DNA of 64,000 bases from Lacticaseibacillus parakribbianus (lineage in GTDB: Bacteria; Bacillota; Bacilli; Lactobacillales; Lactobacillaceae): assembly GCF_025490915.1 (NCBI RefSeq), contig NZ_JANQBA010000008.1:55162-119161 (forward strand), written 5' to 3'. This document shows positions 28,496 through 38,341 of the stretch, in pieces (the stretch's first letter is position 1; the number at the start of each line of letters is the position of its first letter). A program made the position numbers and the translations under genes. The notes beneath the pieces were generated by a model. It saw nothing but the letters and a program-made list of their open reading frames with translations. It was not told where the DNA came from and made no database searches.

Positions 28496-29590
28496 TTGGA
28501 GAAGCAACTCAAAATCAGTGCTCGTTACCTCACCAAAGAGTACGACATGATGAAAACCAAGAGCGATATGCTCAAGACCCTGATGCCATTTGGCAACACA
28601 AAGATCGAACAGTTCTGGGCCCTCAAGGGGGTCAGCTTTGATGTCTACGAAGGCGACAGCGTCGGTATTGTCGGCCTGAACGGCGGCGGGAAGTCGACGC
28701 TTTTGAACATCGTGTCCCAGATTATTCCGCCGACCTCCGGCGAGCTGACCGTCAACGGCACAACCAACATCATCTCGGTCGGGGCGGGGCTCAACTTGAA
28801 CCTGACCGGTCGCGAGAACATCATCATGAAGTGTGAGATGCTTGGCATGTCCAGCGCAGAAATCGACGCGAAGATGGATGACATCATCAACTTCGCCGGC
28901 GATCAGGTCATCGGCAAGATCGACCAGCCGGTCAAGACTTACTCAAGCGGGATGAAGAGCCGCCTCGGCTTCAGTGTGCTAGTTCACCAAGACCCAGACA
29001 TTTTGATCATCGACGAGGCCCTGAGCGTCGGGGATGCGCCGTTCTTTGAGAAGGGCGTGGCCCGGATGAAGCAGTTCAAGGCCGAGGGCAAGACTATCTT
29101 GTTCGTCAGCCACAGCCTTTCTCAGGTTGAAACGCTGTGCGACAAGGTGATCTGGATCGACCACGGCCGCGTGGTCATGGAAGGGTCAGCCGAAACGGTC
29201 CTGCCGCAGTTTGAAAAGTTCCAGCGCGAGTACAACAAGCAGAGCAAGGCGGAGCGGGCGCGGATCACCCACGAGTCCGGCCGCTCCTTTGACCTCGAGG
29301 CGCTGCGCCAGGAACACCCGACGGAGCCGGCCAGCTACTTCCAGCGCCGGCTGTACGATCAGCCCTTCACCTGGGCGACCAAGCTGGTGTTGACGTTTTT
29401 GACCTTCCTGCTGGCGTTCACCGTCGCCGCGTCCATCAAGGACATTCCGTTCAGGACGGCCGTGATGGAGCCGCTCACCGTGGTCAGCTTGCGCAGCTGG
29501 ATCATTTTGATCGTGGTCATCGTCGCGATGGTGGTCGGCGGCATCCTGATTCACAATCACAAGGAAAGGCAGGTGCGTTCTGATGACTGA
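28496..29590 (+). CDS. tagH: Teichoic acid ABC exporter ATP-binding protein, TagH-like
   Basis: NGGGKSTLLNIVSQIIPPTSGELTVNG, YSSGMKSRLGF, LIIDEALSVGD; SD aaggag positions TTG 28496 as likely start (GTG 28463 possible). Confidence 0.9.
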   Translation: MEKQLKISARYLTKEYDMMKTKSDMLKTLMPFGNTKIEQFWALKGVSFDVYEGDSVGIVGLNGGGKSTLLNIVSQIIPPTSGELTVNGTTNIISVGAGLNLNLTGRENIIMKCEMLGMSSAEIDAKMDDIINFAGDQVIGKIDQPVKTYSSGMKSRLGFSVLVHQDPDILIIDEALSVGDAPFFEKGVARMKQFKAEGKTILFVSHSLSQVETLCDKVIWIDHGRVVMEGSAETVLPQFEKFQREYNKQSKAERARITHESGRSFDLEALRQEHPTEPASYFQRRLYDQPFTWATKLVLTFLTFLLAFTVAASIKDIPFRTAVMEPLTVVSLRSWIILIVVIVAMVVGGILIHNHKERQVRSDD

Positions 29591-30401
29591 GGCGTGGCTT
29601 GTCTTACGTGAGCAGTTTCGTAACTGGAAAATTATCAACCGGCTGGCCAAGTACGACGAGAAGTCGACGTTTCAGGCCCACATTCTGGGGAACATCTGGC
29701 AGATTCTGGACCCGTTGATCAACATCGCGATTTACTGGCTGGTGTTCGGCATGATCCTCTACGGCAACAAGCCGATGGACGGCTACGCCTACATCGCTTG
29801 GCTTTTGCCCGGCTACATCGCCTGGCAGTTCATGCGCTCCGAGGTGCTCGGGGCCAGTCGCAGCATGGTCAAGCGCGTGTCGATGGTCAGCAAGATGCAG
29901 TTTCCGGTGTCGACGATTCCCAGCATGACCCTAGCCAACCAGCTGATCAACTACTGGTGGATGCTGGCCATCAGCATGGTCATCATGTTCCTGTACGGGG
30001 TGCGGCCGTCGTTGTACTGGATTCAGTTCATCTACTACTTCATCTGCATGATCGCCTTCTTGTACGCGATGGGTCTGGTCACCTCGACCATCACCGTGGT
30101 GGTTCGTGATTTTCACACGCTGTTGAACTCGATGATGCAGCTGATGTTTTGGATCAGCGGGACCGTCTTCAACTTCGGCGCCAACGCCGTGATCGAGCAG
30201 CACCCGGTGATCATTCGCATCATTGAGATCAATCCCTTTTACTACATCATCATGGGGATGCGCGAGACCTTCCTTGGCACCGGCTGGTTCTTCCACGACG
30301 TCAAGGCGGTCATCATTTTTTGGAGCATCATCGGCCTGCTGCTGATTCTCGGCAGCCACATCCACCTGAAGTTCCGAAGCCGCTTCATCGACTACATTTA
30401 G
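29583..30401 (+). CDS. tagG: Teichoic acid ABC exporter permease, TagG-like
   Basis: 272 aa ABC-2 permease; GNIWQILDPLINIAIYWLVFGMILYG; overlaps tagH by 8 nt. Confidence 0.92.
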   Translation: MTEAWLVLREQFRNWKIINRLAKYDEKSTFQAHILGNIWQILDPLINIAIYWLVFGMILYGNKPMDGYAYIAWLLPGYIAWQFMRSEVLGASRSMVKRVSMVSKMQFPVSTIPSMTLANQLINYWWMLAISMVIMFLYGVRPSLYWIQFIYYFICMIAFLYAMGLVTSTITVVVRDFHTLLNSMMQLMFWISGTVFNFGANAVIEQHPVIIRIIEINPFYYIIMGMRETFLGTGWFFHDVKAVIIFWSIIGLLLILGSHIHLKFRSRFIDYI

Positions 30402-30553
30402 CGTGAGCCGGTCGGCTTGAGTCGAGAGGGACTCTTGCTGGACCGGTTTTTGTGGTAATCTATTCTGGGAATGCAATGCTTGGGTGTGGACTCAAACGCG
30501 CGTTGCAGGACGAGCGGGTAGTCGGCCGACACCGGCTAAAAATTGAGTGAGGT

Positions 30554-33271
30554 GTGAAACACAGGATGAATTTAGTGAATCGCGTCAGCAGGGTGCTGAA
30601 GCAACGAGAAGATCAGGCGTATCAGTATACCTATCTGAAGGCATACAAGAAGCACACGCTAATGCGCGACGTGGCGCTGATTGAGTCGACCCACGGCGAC
30701 AACTTTTACGGCCACATGTACTACGTCACCCGCGAGCTTGCGCGGCAGTACCCCAACTTGACCATCAACGTGGCGGTGGCGCCCGAGCTCGTGGCCTCGG
30801 TACAAGCCATTTTGACCCGCGACGGGCTGAGCGGCGTGACCCTGGTGCCGTACCTCAGCGACCGTTACTGCCAGCTTCTGGCCAGCGCCGAGTACCTGTT
30901 CAACGACACGTCTTATTACTCGTTTTTTATCAAGCAGGACTTTCAAAAGTACTTCAACATCTGGCACGGGACGCCTTTGAAGTGCCTAGGCAAGGACGAC
31001 GGGGACGTCGCGCGAATGGGCAACGTTCAGCGCAACTTCTACTCCGCGGACGCCTTGGTGGTCAGCAACGACTACACGCGCGACAAAATGATCGGCTCGT
31101 TCAACCTGGACCGCGTGATGCGCGGGGATGTGGTGGTCGGCCCCAGCCCCCGCAACAGTGTGCTGAGCGATGCCACGGTGCGAGCGGCCGTTCGCCAGCG
31201 CTACAACCTGGGGGAGCGCGAGGCGCTGGTCTACATGCCGACTTGGCGGGAGAACGACGGCGAGGTTGACGCCGATGCCACGTTCACCACGCGGCTGTTG
31301 GCCAAGCTGGATGCGGCCCTCAGCGATTCGCAGGTGCTCTTCGTGAAGCTGCACCCGTTTCAGGCCAAGCTCACCCAGCTGGACTTTGCGGATTACCACC
31401 ACATCGAAGCCTTCCCCAGTGACATCGAGAGTTACCAGTTCCTGGCCGGCACCGACGGGCTGATCACCGACTACTCGTCCATCATGTACGACTACATGAA
31501 CACGGGCAAGCCGGTGGTGCTGTTCGCCTACGACAAGGCGGCCTACTACGCCAGCCGTGGCTGCTACGAAGACATCGACGATTACCCATTCACGCAGGTC
31601 CATTCGACCAAGCGGCTGATCGATTGGCTGCAGGTGGCTGACCACGCGGTCGACTACGATGCGGCCTTTGCCAAGCGTTACGTCGGCGTTGACAGCACCG
31701 CGGGGACCGGCGAGCTGGTCTATTACCTGATGTCTCACTACGGCCACGCCGAGGCGCATGGGGAACAGCCGCACGTGTCGGCGAAGTCGCCGTACAACGG
31801 GCTGCCCACCGTCGCCATCTACTCCGGTGGGTTGTGGAACAACGGCATCACCTCGGCTTTGCTCAACACCTTGGATCAGGTAGATCTGACCAAGCACAAT
31901 TACGTGGTCTTCTTCCCCAAGGCGACGGTCAAGCCGGCCTTTCGCTTCCTGCTGTTCAACCTGCCCAAGGGCGTCGTGTTCTTCCCGTTCGATGGCGGCA
32001 GCACCGGTAGCACCTTCGAACGCTTCATGATGCGGCGCTACATTCGCAGCGAGCACTTCAACTTCGCGCCGTTTCGCACGGCGACCGATGCGGTATACCG
32101 CCGCGAGTACGACCGCATCCTGGGGGCGCTCAAGCCGGCCTACTTCATTCACTACACCGGCTTTGAACGGGCCTACTCCGAGATGATCGCAAGCCTCGCT
32201 AAGCGGCCGGTCAAAACCATGGTGTACGTTCACACGGACATTTTCCAGGAGCGGGAGCTGCGCGGCAGCGCGATGAACTGGAAAATGACCAAGCGGGCCT
32301 ACCAGTACGCCGATCGCATCGTGCTGGTCAGCGACCAGCTCAAGGCCGACTTCATTCACCACTTCCCAAGCTTTGCGCCGCGGGTGCGGATCATGAACAA
32401 CTTCTTGGGCTCGCAGAAGGTTAAGAAGATGGGCGACGAAAGTGTGTTCACCACCATTCTCAACACCCCGGTGACCGCCAGCAACGACTACGCGGTCAAG
32501 CGCCAGGCGATCAACGCAATCGGCTCGCGCAGAATCGACTTTGCGGTGCCGCCTGCCGACGAGTTCGTCACCAACGCCTTGCTGACGCGCTACCACGAGC
32601 TTAATACCTTCCCGTTCGTCGAAAAGTCGCTGCCCGACATCGTGGCGGCGTGGAACGAGAAGCTGGCCGATTACGTCAACGTCGCACACCCCTTGCAGCC
32701 GGATGTCAGCCAGATTTTCACCATGTACGGCACCAGCAAGCTGCGCCTCTTGGACGACCTGTTGAACCCGGACATCAAGGTCTTCGTCAACGTCGGCCGC
32801 ATGGCGGCGCAAAAGGGTCAAGACCGCCTGATCCAAAGTTTCGCGGAGGTCCACCGGCGCTACCCGAACACCCGGCTGGTCATCATCGCGCCGCATGGCA
32901 CGTTGCGCCGCCAGACGCTGGGGTGGATTCGCGATTCCGGCTGCTCGAGCAGCATCTACCTGCTCGGTGGCATGGATAACCCGTATGCGCTGATGAAGCT
33001 GACCGATGCGTTCGTCTTCACCTCGCGTTACGAGGGGCTGGGGCTGGTCGTCTTCGAGGCGCTGGCGCTTGACCTTGACGTCATCACGGTGGAGATTCCG
33101 GCGACGGTGGCGATGCTCAAGCCGGGCAACGCACTGGTCGCCAAGAACACCGACGCCGACATCACGGCGAAGTGGCTGGCTTACATGGCCAAGGGCTTCA
33201 AGCGAACGCCTTACGACTTCGCCGTTCAGGATGCCCGGTCCAAGCAGGAATTTGAGTCTCTGTTCGAGTAG
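30554..33271 (+). CDS. Bifunctional: N-terminal CDP-glycerol glycerophosphotransferase + C-terminal GT4 glycosyltransferase
   Basis: 905 aa; N-half WHGTPLKCLGKDDGD, YMPTWRENDG, LITDYSSIMYDYMNTGKPVVLF; C-half VNVGRMAAQKGQDRLIQSFAEV...FTSRYEGLGLVVFEALAL. Start may be GTG 30554 or ATG 30566. Confidence 0.87.
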   Translation: MKHRMNLVNRVSRVLKQREDQAYQYTYLKAYKKHTLMRDVALIESTHGDNFYGHMYYVTRELARQYPNLTINVAVAPELVASVQAILTRDGLSGVTLVPYLSDRYCQLLASAEYLFNDTSYYSFFIKQDFQKYFNIWHGTPLKCLGKDDGDVARMGNVQRNFYSADALVVSNDYTRDKMIGSFNLDRVMRGDVVVGPSPRNSVLSDATVRAAVRQRYNLGEREALVYMPTWRENDGEVDADATFTTRLLAKLDAALSDSQVLFVKLHPFQAKLTQLDFADYHHIEAFPSDIESYQFLAGTDGLITDYSSIMYDYMNTGKPVVLFAYDKAAYYASRGCYEDIDDYPFTQVHSTKRLIDWLQVADHAVDYDAAFAKRYVGVDSTAGTGELVYYLMSHYGHAEAHGEQPHVSAKSPYNGLPTVAIYSGGLWNNGITSALLNTLDQVDLTKHNYVVFFPKATVKPAFRFLLFNLPKGVVFFPFDGGSTGSTFERFMMRRYIRSEHFNFAPFRTATDAVYRREYDRILGALKPAYFIHYTGFERAYSEMIASLAKRPVKTMVYVHTDIFQERELRGSAMNWKMTKRAYQYADRIVLVSDQLKADFIHHFPSFAPRVRIMNNFLGSQKVKKMGDESVFTTILNTPVTASNDYAVKRQAINAIGSRRIDFAVPPADEFVTNALLTRYHELNTFPFVEKSLPDIVAAWNEKLADYVNVAHPLQPDVSQIFTMYGTSKLRLLDDLLNPDIKVFVNVGRMAAQKGQDRLIQSFAEVHRRYPNTRLVIIAPHGTLRRQTLGWIRDSGCSSSIYLLGGMDNPYALMKLTDAFVFTSRYEGLGLVVFEALALDLDVITVEIPATVAMLKPGNALVAKNTDADITAKWLAYMAKGFKRTPYDFAVQDARSKQEFESLFE

Positions 33272-33309
33272 CCACCGGCACTCGGCAGTCTAAAAAAGGA
33301 GAATGAATT

Positions 33310-33705
33310 ATGAAGCGTGTGATTACTTACGGAACCTTTGACTTACTGCACTACGGCCACATCGAGCTGCTCAAACGCGCCAAGGCGCTGGGTGATTACC
33401 TAGTCGTCGCCTTGTCCACGGATGAATTCAACTGGGACAGCAAGCAGAAGAAGGCTTACTTCCCGTACGAGAAGCGCAAGGCGCTGCTCGAGGCGATTCG
33501 CTACGTCGACTTGGTGATTCCGGAAAACAGCTGGGATCAAAAGGTCAGCGATGTGAAGCTCTACCAAATCGACACCTTCGTTATGGGCGACGACTGGGCC
33601 GGCAAGTTCGATTACGTCGGCGAGCAGACCGACGCCGAGGTGATTTACCTGCCACGGACGCCGGAAATCTCCACCACCAAGATCAAAAAAGACCTCAAGT
33701 TCTAG
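33310..33705 (+). CDS. tagD: Glycerol-3-phosphate cytidylyltransferase
   Basis: MKRVITYGTFDLLHYGHIELLKRAKALGDYLVVALSTDEFN; LPRTPEISTTKIKKDL. Confidence 0.97.
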   Translation: MKRVITYGTFDLLHYGHIELLKRAKALGDYLVVALSTDEFNWDSKQKKAYFPYEKRKALLEAIRYVDLVIPENSWDQKVSDVKLYQIDTFVMGDDWAGKFDYVGEQTDAEVIYLPRTPEISTTKIKKDLKF

Positions 33706-33772
33706 TGACCGCGCGGTAGGGCGCGTGGTGTAGACTGCTTCCGTCACTGAAGCCATTTTAGGGAGAACGCTT

Positions 33773-34765
33773 ATGAAGAAAGTTAACGCACTGATCAAGG
33801 CGCTGATCGGGGCCGGAATGCTGCTGGGGGCGACGCAGGCCGCGGGGCCTACGACCGCCACGCCCGTCAGCGCCGCGACCAAGCCGGCGTATGTGACCAT
33901 CACCAAGAAGAACTACAGCATTTGGCAGGATTCGAGCTGGCAAAAGCGCCTACATAGCTCGACGAACTGGTACCACCACAGCTTCAAGGCCAGCTCGCAG
34001 GTGACCTACAACGGGACGCTGTACTACCGTCTGTCCAAGGACGGCAAGTACTTCGGCATGATCAACGCGGCGGCCACGCAAACCGGCACCGGGGCCCAGG
34101 GTGCCGCCATCGCCACCAGCAAGTACGTGTCTTTGAACAAGAAGGGCTACACCATCTGGGGCGATTTTGGCTGGCAGACCAAGCGCAACACCACGTCTTC
34201 GCTTTACCAAAACACCTACCAGGTCAAGGCGACCTACTTCCACAGCAACGGCTCGACTTACTACTCCCTGTACCGCGGGACGACTTGGGTCGGCTACCTG
34301 AGTAGCGCCGCCGCGGCGACGGCCAAGGGGGCCCAGGGCAACGCCATCAGCACCAACCGCTACGTCAAGCTCACCAAGAAGGGTTACACCGTCTGGGGCG
34401 ACTTCGGCTGGCAGACTAAGCGCCACAACACCAGCAACTACTACAACAAGGTTTACCAGGTGAAGGCCCTGTACAAGCACGCCAACGGGACCACCTACTA
34501 CTCGCTGTACAGCGGCAGCAGCTGGTTCGGCTACCTGAGTGCCGGCGCGACGACGGCGACCAGCAAGCCGGCGGCCAAGCCAATTACAAAACCGACGCAA
34601 CCAGCCATTGGCAGTATGGTTTATGTTGCAGCATCGCTCAAAGGGACGGCCTATCATCTGAATCCAAATTGTCGGGGGCTCTCCAATGCAACAAGCGGTG
34701 TCATCAAAATTAGCCTGAAAAAGGCGCTTGCCCTTCACATGAAGTTGTGTCGCTACGAGCGATAG
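33773..34765 (+). CDS. Secreted protein with three GW/SH3-like repeats and an unrelated C-terminal His/Cys domain
   Basis: Signal peptide MKKVNALIKALIGAGMLLGATQAAG; repeats KYVSLNKKGYTIWGDFGWQTKR / RYVKLTKKGYTVWGDFGWQTKR; C-terminal VYVAASLKGTAYHLNPNCRGLSNATSGVIKISLKKALALHMKLCRYER. Confidence 0.85.
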   Translation: MKKVNALIKALIGAGMLLGATQAAGPTTATPVSAATKPAYVTITKKNYSIWQDSSWQKRLHSSTNWYHHSFKASSQVTYNGTLYYRLSKDGKYFGMINAAATQTGTGAQGAAIATSKYVSLNKKGYTIWGDFGWQTKRNTTSSLYQNTYQVKATYFHSNGSTYYSLYRGTTWVGYLSSAAAATAKGAQGNAISTNRYVKLTKKGYTVWGDFGWQTKRHNTSNYYNKVYQVKALYKHANGTTYYSLYSGSSWFGYLSAGATTATSKPAAKPITKPTQPAIGSMVYVAASLKGTAYHLNPNCRGLSNATSGVIKISLKKALALHMKLCRYER

Positions 34766-34790
34766 GATTGATTGAGAATATATTGTTTGT

Positions 34791-34838
34791 CAACACGGTT
34801 TTCTGACACGCTTTTCCTGTCAGGAGGCCGTGTTTTGT
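34791..34838 (+). terminator. Terminator after GW-repeat gene
   Basis: aacacggttttctgacacgcttttcctgtcaggaggccgtgtttt, long stem. Confidence 0.75.
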
Positions 34839-34901
34839 TGTATGCTGAAACCACCACCGCTTCGTGGCAAACTGACTTTCAGAAAGGCTTGGATCATACC
34901 C

Positions 34902-35987
34902 ATGGACCTCATCTTACTTGCAATCGGCGCGTTGTTCGTGCTCAGCTGGCGCTGGGCCCCGGATACCCAGGACCGCGACTACCTCGATCACCGCACGACC
35001 ATGACGATTAACGGCTTTTTCCTGTTTCTAGTGTTTTTCAGCCACTTTGCGACCTACCTGCCGGTGCAGACCCAGCTGTTTCGGCTCAGCGGCATCTGGC
35101 TGCACATTCAGCGCCAGGTGATCGTCACGCCGTTCCTGTTCTTCTCCGGCTACGGCATCATGACCCAGCTGATTCGCCGCGGTCACCGCTACGTCGATTC
35201 GTTTCCGGTGCGGCGCTTCTTTTTCGTGTGGTTCCGCTTCTTCGTCGCCGTCAGCCTGTTTTGGCTGGTGGCCGAGATCATGCACGTCAGCTATCCGCTG
35301 AGCCGGATTGCCCTGGCCTACACCGGGGTGGTGTCGATCGGCAACAGCAACTGGTACATTTTCGCGGTGCTGGTGCTCTACATCCTGACCTACGTGGCGT
35401 TCAAGCTGTTCGGGCGGCGCCAGCAGGTCGCGCTGGCCGTGATGGGGCTGTTGCTGGTGGGTTACACCGTCGTGGCCTATCAGCACTTGGTACCGGCCTT
35501 TTACAACACGATTTTCTGCTACTACGCCGGGATGCTGTTCGCCGTTCACAAGGACCGCATCACCGCCGCAGTGGCCGGCAGCTGGCCGCGCTACCTGCTG
35601 GCCGGGGTGCTGGTGGCCGCGATGTTTGCCGCCTCGTACCTGCTGGTCAGCCGCACCCAGGCGGGATGGCGGGTGCTGTGGTACGAGCTGATGAGCGTCA
35701 GCTTCGCGCTGGGCGTGACCTGGTTTGCGATGCGGGTGCGAGTCGTCAATCCGCTTTTGGCCTACATGGGCGGCGGGGCGATGTTTTCGCTGTACATGCT
35801 GCAGCGCCTGCCGATGATTGTCGGCAGCAAGCTGGGGCTTTCGGCGCAGCCGATTCCGTACTTTCTGATCGTGGTGGTCAGCACCTTCGCGATTTCGTGG
35901 GTGTTCGAGTACGTCGTCAATGCAGTGCTACAGGTTTTGATTCACAAGCAGACAGCGATGCCCGGGGTCGCCGAGCACAAGAAGTGA
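34902..35987 (+). CDS. Acyltransferase-3-like multi-TM membrane protein
   Basis: 362 aa, about 10 TM; FFSGYGIMTQLIRRG, GNSNWYIFAVLVLYILTYVAF. Confidence 0.75.
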   Translation: MDLILLAIGALFVLSWRWAPDTQDRDYLDHRTTMTINGFFLFLVFFSHFATYLPVQTQLFRLSGIWLHIQRQVIVTPFLFFSGYGIMTQLIRRGHRYVDSFPVRRFFFVWFRFFVAVSLFWLVAEIMHVSYPLSRIALAYTGVVSIGNSNWYIFAVLVLYILTYVAFKLFGRRQQVALAVMGLLLVGYTVVAYQHLVPAFYNTIFCYYAGMLFAVHKDRITAAVAGSWPRYLLAGVLVAAMFAASYLLVSRTQAGWRVLWYELMSVSFALGVTWFAMRVRVVNPLLAYMGGGAMFSLYMLQRLPMIVGSKLGLSAQPIPYFLIVVVSTFAISWVFEYVVNAVLQVLIHKQTAMPGVAEHKK

Positions 35988-36077
35988 GCGGCGGAACTCC
36001 CATGAGCATTTTGGCGGCCGATGTGGTACGCTAGTCGGGTGCCATTAAGGTACAGTACGGGCAAGCTGGAGGAACAG

Positions 36078-38156
36078 ATGAAAAAATTCAAAGCACGTTG
36101 TGAACTGATCGTTGCGCTGATCGCCATGGGGGTGGCGATCGGCACCGTTGGCAGTCAAGCGGTGGGGGCCACCACCACCGCGCAGCCGGCCATCACGCAC
36201 AGCCGCACTGCCGGCGCAGCCACGACCGCGCCGGCAACGGCGCAGGCAGGCACCAGCGCCGAGGCAACCGCCGCGACGCCAGACGCCAAGGCGGCTTCGA
36301 CCAAGGGGCCAGAGGCGGGTGCTGGCGCCGCTGAAAACGCTGGCGCTGCCGCCAAGACCACGACAGCCGCCGCAGCGACGGCGCCGGGGCCGAAGGTGGC
36401 GGTGCCTTTGACCGGCCACTACGCGACGGTCACGGCCAAGGCCTACACCTTCTGGCAGAGCCTGAACTGGGAAGACACCGGGAAAACCAGCACCGATTAC
36501 TACCACCAGACCCTGGTGGCGGTCGCCACGGCCACCATTGCCAACGGCAAGCGGTACTACCAGCTAGCCACGACCGCCGGCACCGTGGTCGGCTACATCA
36601 GCGCAACGGCGGTGGCGGTGGGGACGCAGCCGGACGGCGTCGCCCAACCGTTCAATCAGTATGCCACCATCACCAGCGCGGCCGACTACACGATCTGGCG
36701 CGACCTCAGTTTCGAGGCCGTGGCGGCGCAGTCGCCCAGCGTTTTTCACAAGACCTTCCTGGCCAAAACGGTCAGCTACCACCGCAACGGCGCGGTGTAT
36801 TACGCGCTGTACGACGGTGACCAGTTCTTCGGCTACATCAACGCCACTGCGGTGCAGACCGCGACCAGTCCGGCCGGGGCGCCCGTGGCGATGGACCAGT
36901 ACGCAACCGTCACCGCGCCGTCGGTTTACACCATCTGGGCCAACTTCGACTGGACCAAGGCGATGGGCCGCACCAACCCGAGCGCTCCTGAGACCTACCA
37001 AGTGCGTGAGGCTTACTACCACAGCAGCGGCGCGACGTATTACAGCTTGTACCAAAACGGGACCTGGCAGGGCTACATCAACGCGGCGGCCACCACGCTT
37101 GCGGCCACTAGCCGCGGGGCGGCGCTGCCGAGCGACCGGGTCGTGACCGCCACGGCCAAGGGCTACACGATCTGGCAAAACCTCGCGATGACCGCGGCGC
37201 AGACCAGCACCACGGCCAAGTACCACGAGACTTTTCAAACCAGCCAGGCCTTCGTCGCCGAGTACGGCGATCGCTACTACCTGCTGTGTGACGCCGAGAA
37301 TCGGCAGGTGGGTTACGTCAACGCCGCGGCCGTCAGCGTCGCCGAGGGTCGCCAAGGCGTGGCCATCGCCGATACCCGCACGGTGACGCTCAAGGCCGGC
37401 TACACGCTGTGGAATGATTTTGACTGGCATGCCAGAGCCAAGCAGGCTGGAAGCTACAAGGGCCAGACGCTTGAGGTGCGGCGCCACTACAACCACCTCA
37501 ATGGCAGCCGCTACGACTCCGTCTACACCGCCGGCGGCAGCTGGCTGGGTTACGTCAACGACGCCGGCGTCCAAACGGCCAGTGAGTGGCGGACCACCAA
37601 CGGCCAGCTGCGCTACTACGACGGCAAGAAGGCGGCCTACACCAAGACCTTCACCGTCAAGTACTACAGCCAGCTGGACGCTCGCTGGGCCGGCAAGTCC
37701 TACGGTGGCTACAACTTCGGGGCCACCGGTTGCGGGATGACCTCGATTGCGATGATTCTCTCGGGCTTGGGCAAAAACGTGACGCCGGTGACGGCGGCCA
37801 ACTACGCCTACAAGTACGGGCATTTCGACCGCGGTGATGCCGGCTCTTGGGAGTCCGACTTGACCGATGTCGCCGGCCACTACGGCGTCGGCTACAAGGT
37901 CATGAGCTCGGCCGCCCAGCTGACCAGCTACCTTAAGCAGGGCTACCCGGCCACGGTTTGCCTGGACCTGGGCGGCGGGGTTCGCCACATCGTCGTGCTG
38001 CACGGCCTGGTGAACGGTCGAACCACGGTGTCCGATCCATACAACCGCGCCTTGTTCAGCGGCCAGCGCAAGATCTCTCAGATCTGGAGCCTGCTGTCTT
38101 GGCGTTCGGTCAACACCAACCGGGGGCAGTCGGCCGCGGTTGTGTACATGCCGTAA
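36078..38156 (+). CDS. Secreted protein: Ala/Thr-rich linker, five GW/SH3-like modules, C-terminal C39-like cysteine peptidase domain
   Basis: Signal peptide; repeats YATVTAKAYTFWQSLNW etc.; KYYSQLDARWAGKSYGGYNFGATGCGMTSIAMIL ... GGVRHIVVLHGLVNGRTTVSDPYNRALFSG. Confidence 0.88.
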   Translation: MKKFKARCELIVALIAMGVAIGTVGSQAVGATTTAQPAITHSRTAGAATTAPATAQAGTSAEATAATPDAKAASTKGPEAGAGAAENAGAAAKTTTAAAATAPGPKVAVPLTGHYATVTAKAYTFWQSLNWEDTGKTSTDYYHQTLVAVATATIANGKRYYQLATTAGTVVGYISATAVAVGTQPDGVAQPFNQYATITSAADYTIWRDLSFEAVAAQSPSVFHKTFLAKTVSYHRNGAVYYALYDGDQFFGYINATAVQTATSPAGAPVAMDQYATVTAPSVYTIWANFDWTKAMGRTNPSAPETYQVREAYYHSSGATYYSLYQNGTWQGYINAAATTLAATSRGAALPSDRVVTATAKGYTIWQNLAMTAAQTSTTAKYHETFQTSQAFVAEYGDRYYLLCDAENRQVGYVNAAAVSVAEGRQGVAIADTRTVTLKAGYTLWNDFDWHARAKQAGSYKGQTLEVRRHYNHLNGSRYDSVYTAGGSWLGYVNDAGVQTASEWRTTNGQLRYYDGKKAAYTKTFTVKYYSQLDARWAGKSYGGYNFGATGCGMTSIAMILSGLGKNVTPVTAANYAYKYGHFDRGDAGSWESDLTDVAGHYGVGYKVMSSAAQLTSYLKQGYPATVCLDLGGGVRHIVVLHGLVNGRTTVSDPYNRALFSGQRKISQIWSLLSWRSVNTNRGQSAAVVYMP

Positions 38157-38341
38157 AGCACGGCAACCGGCCCAATCCGGCGCCGGTTGCCTGGCGGGAA
38201 CCACATACGGGCTTTGCGCGACTCGCCGCTGATGGCGGGTCGCTTTTTTTTGCGCCGCCGGTGCCAAATCCGCGTGTGACGCGATGGGCCGTTGTGGTAA
38301 GCTAACTTGGTGATGGGGGTCACGGAGGAGAGGCGGATTCG

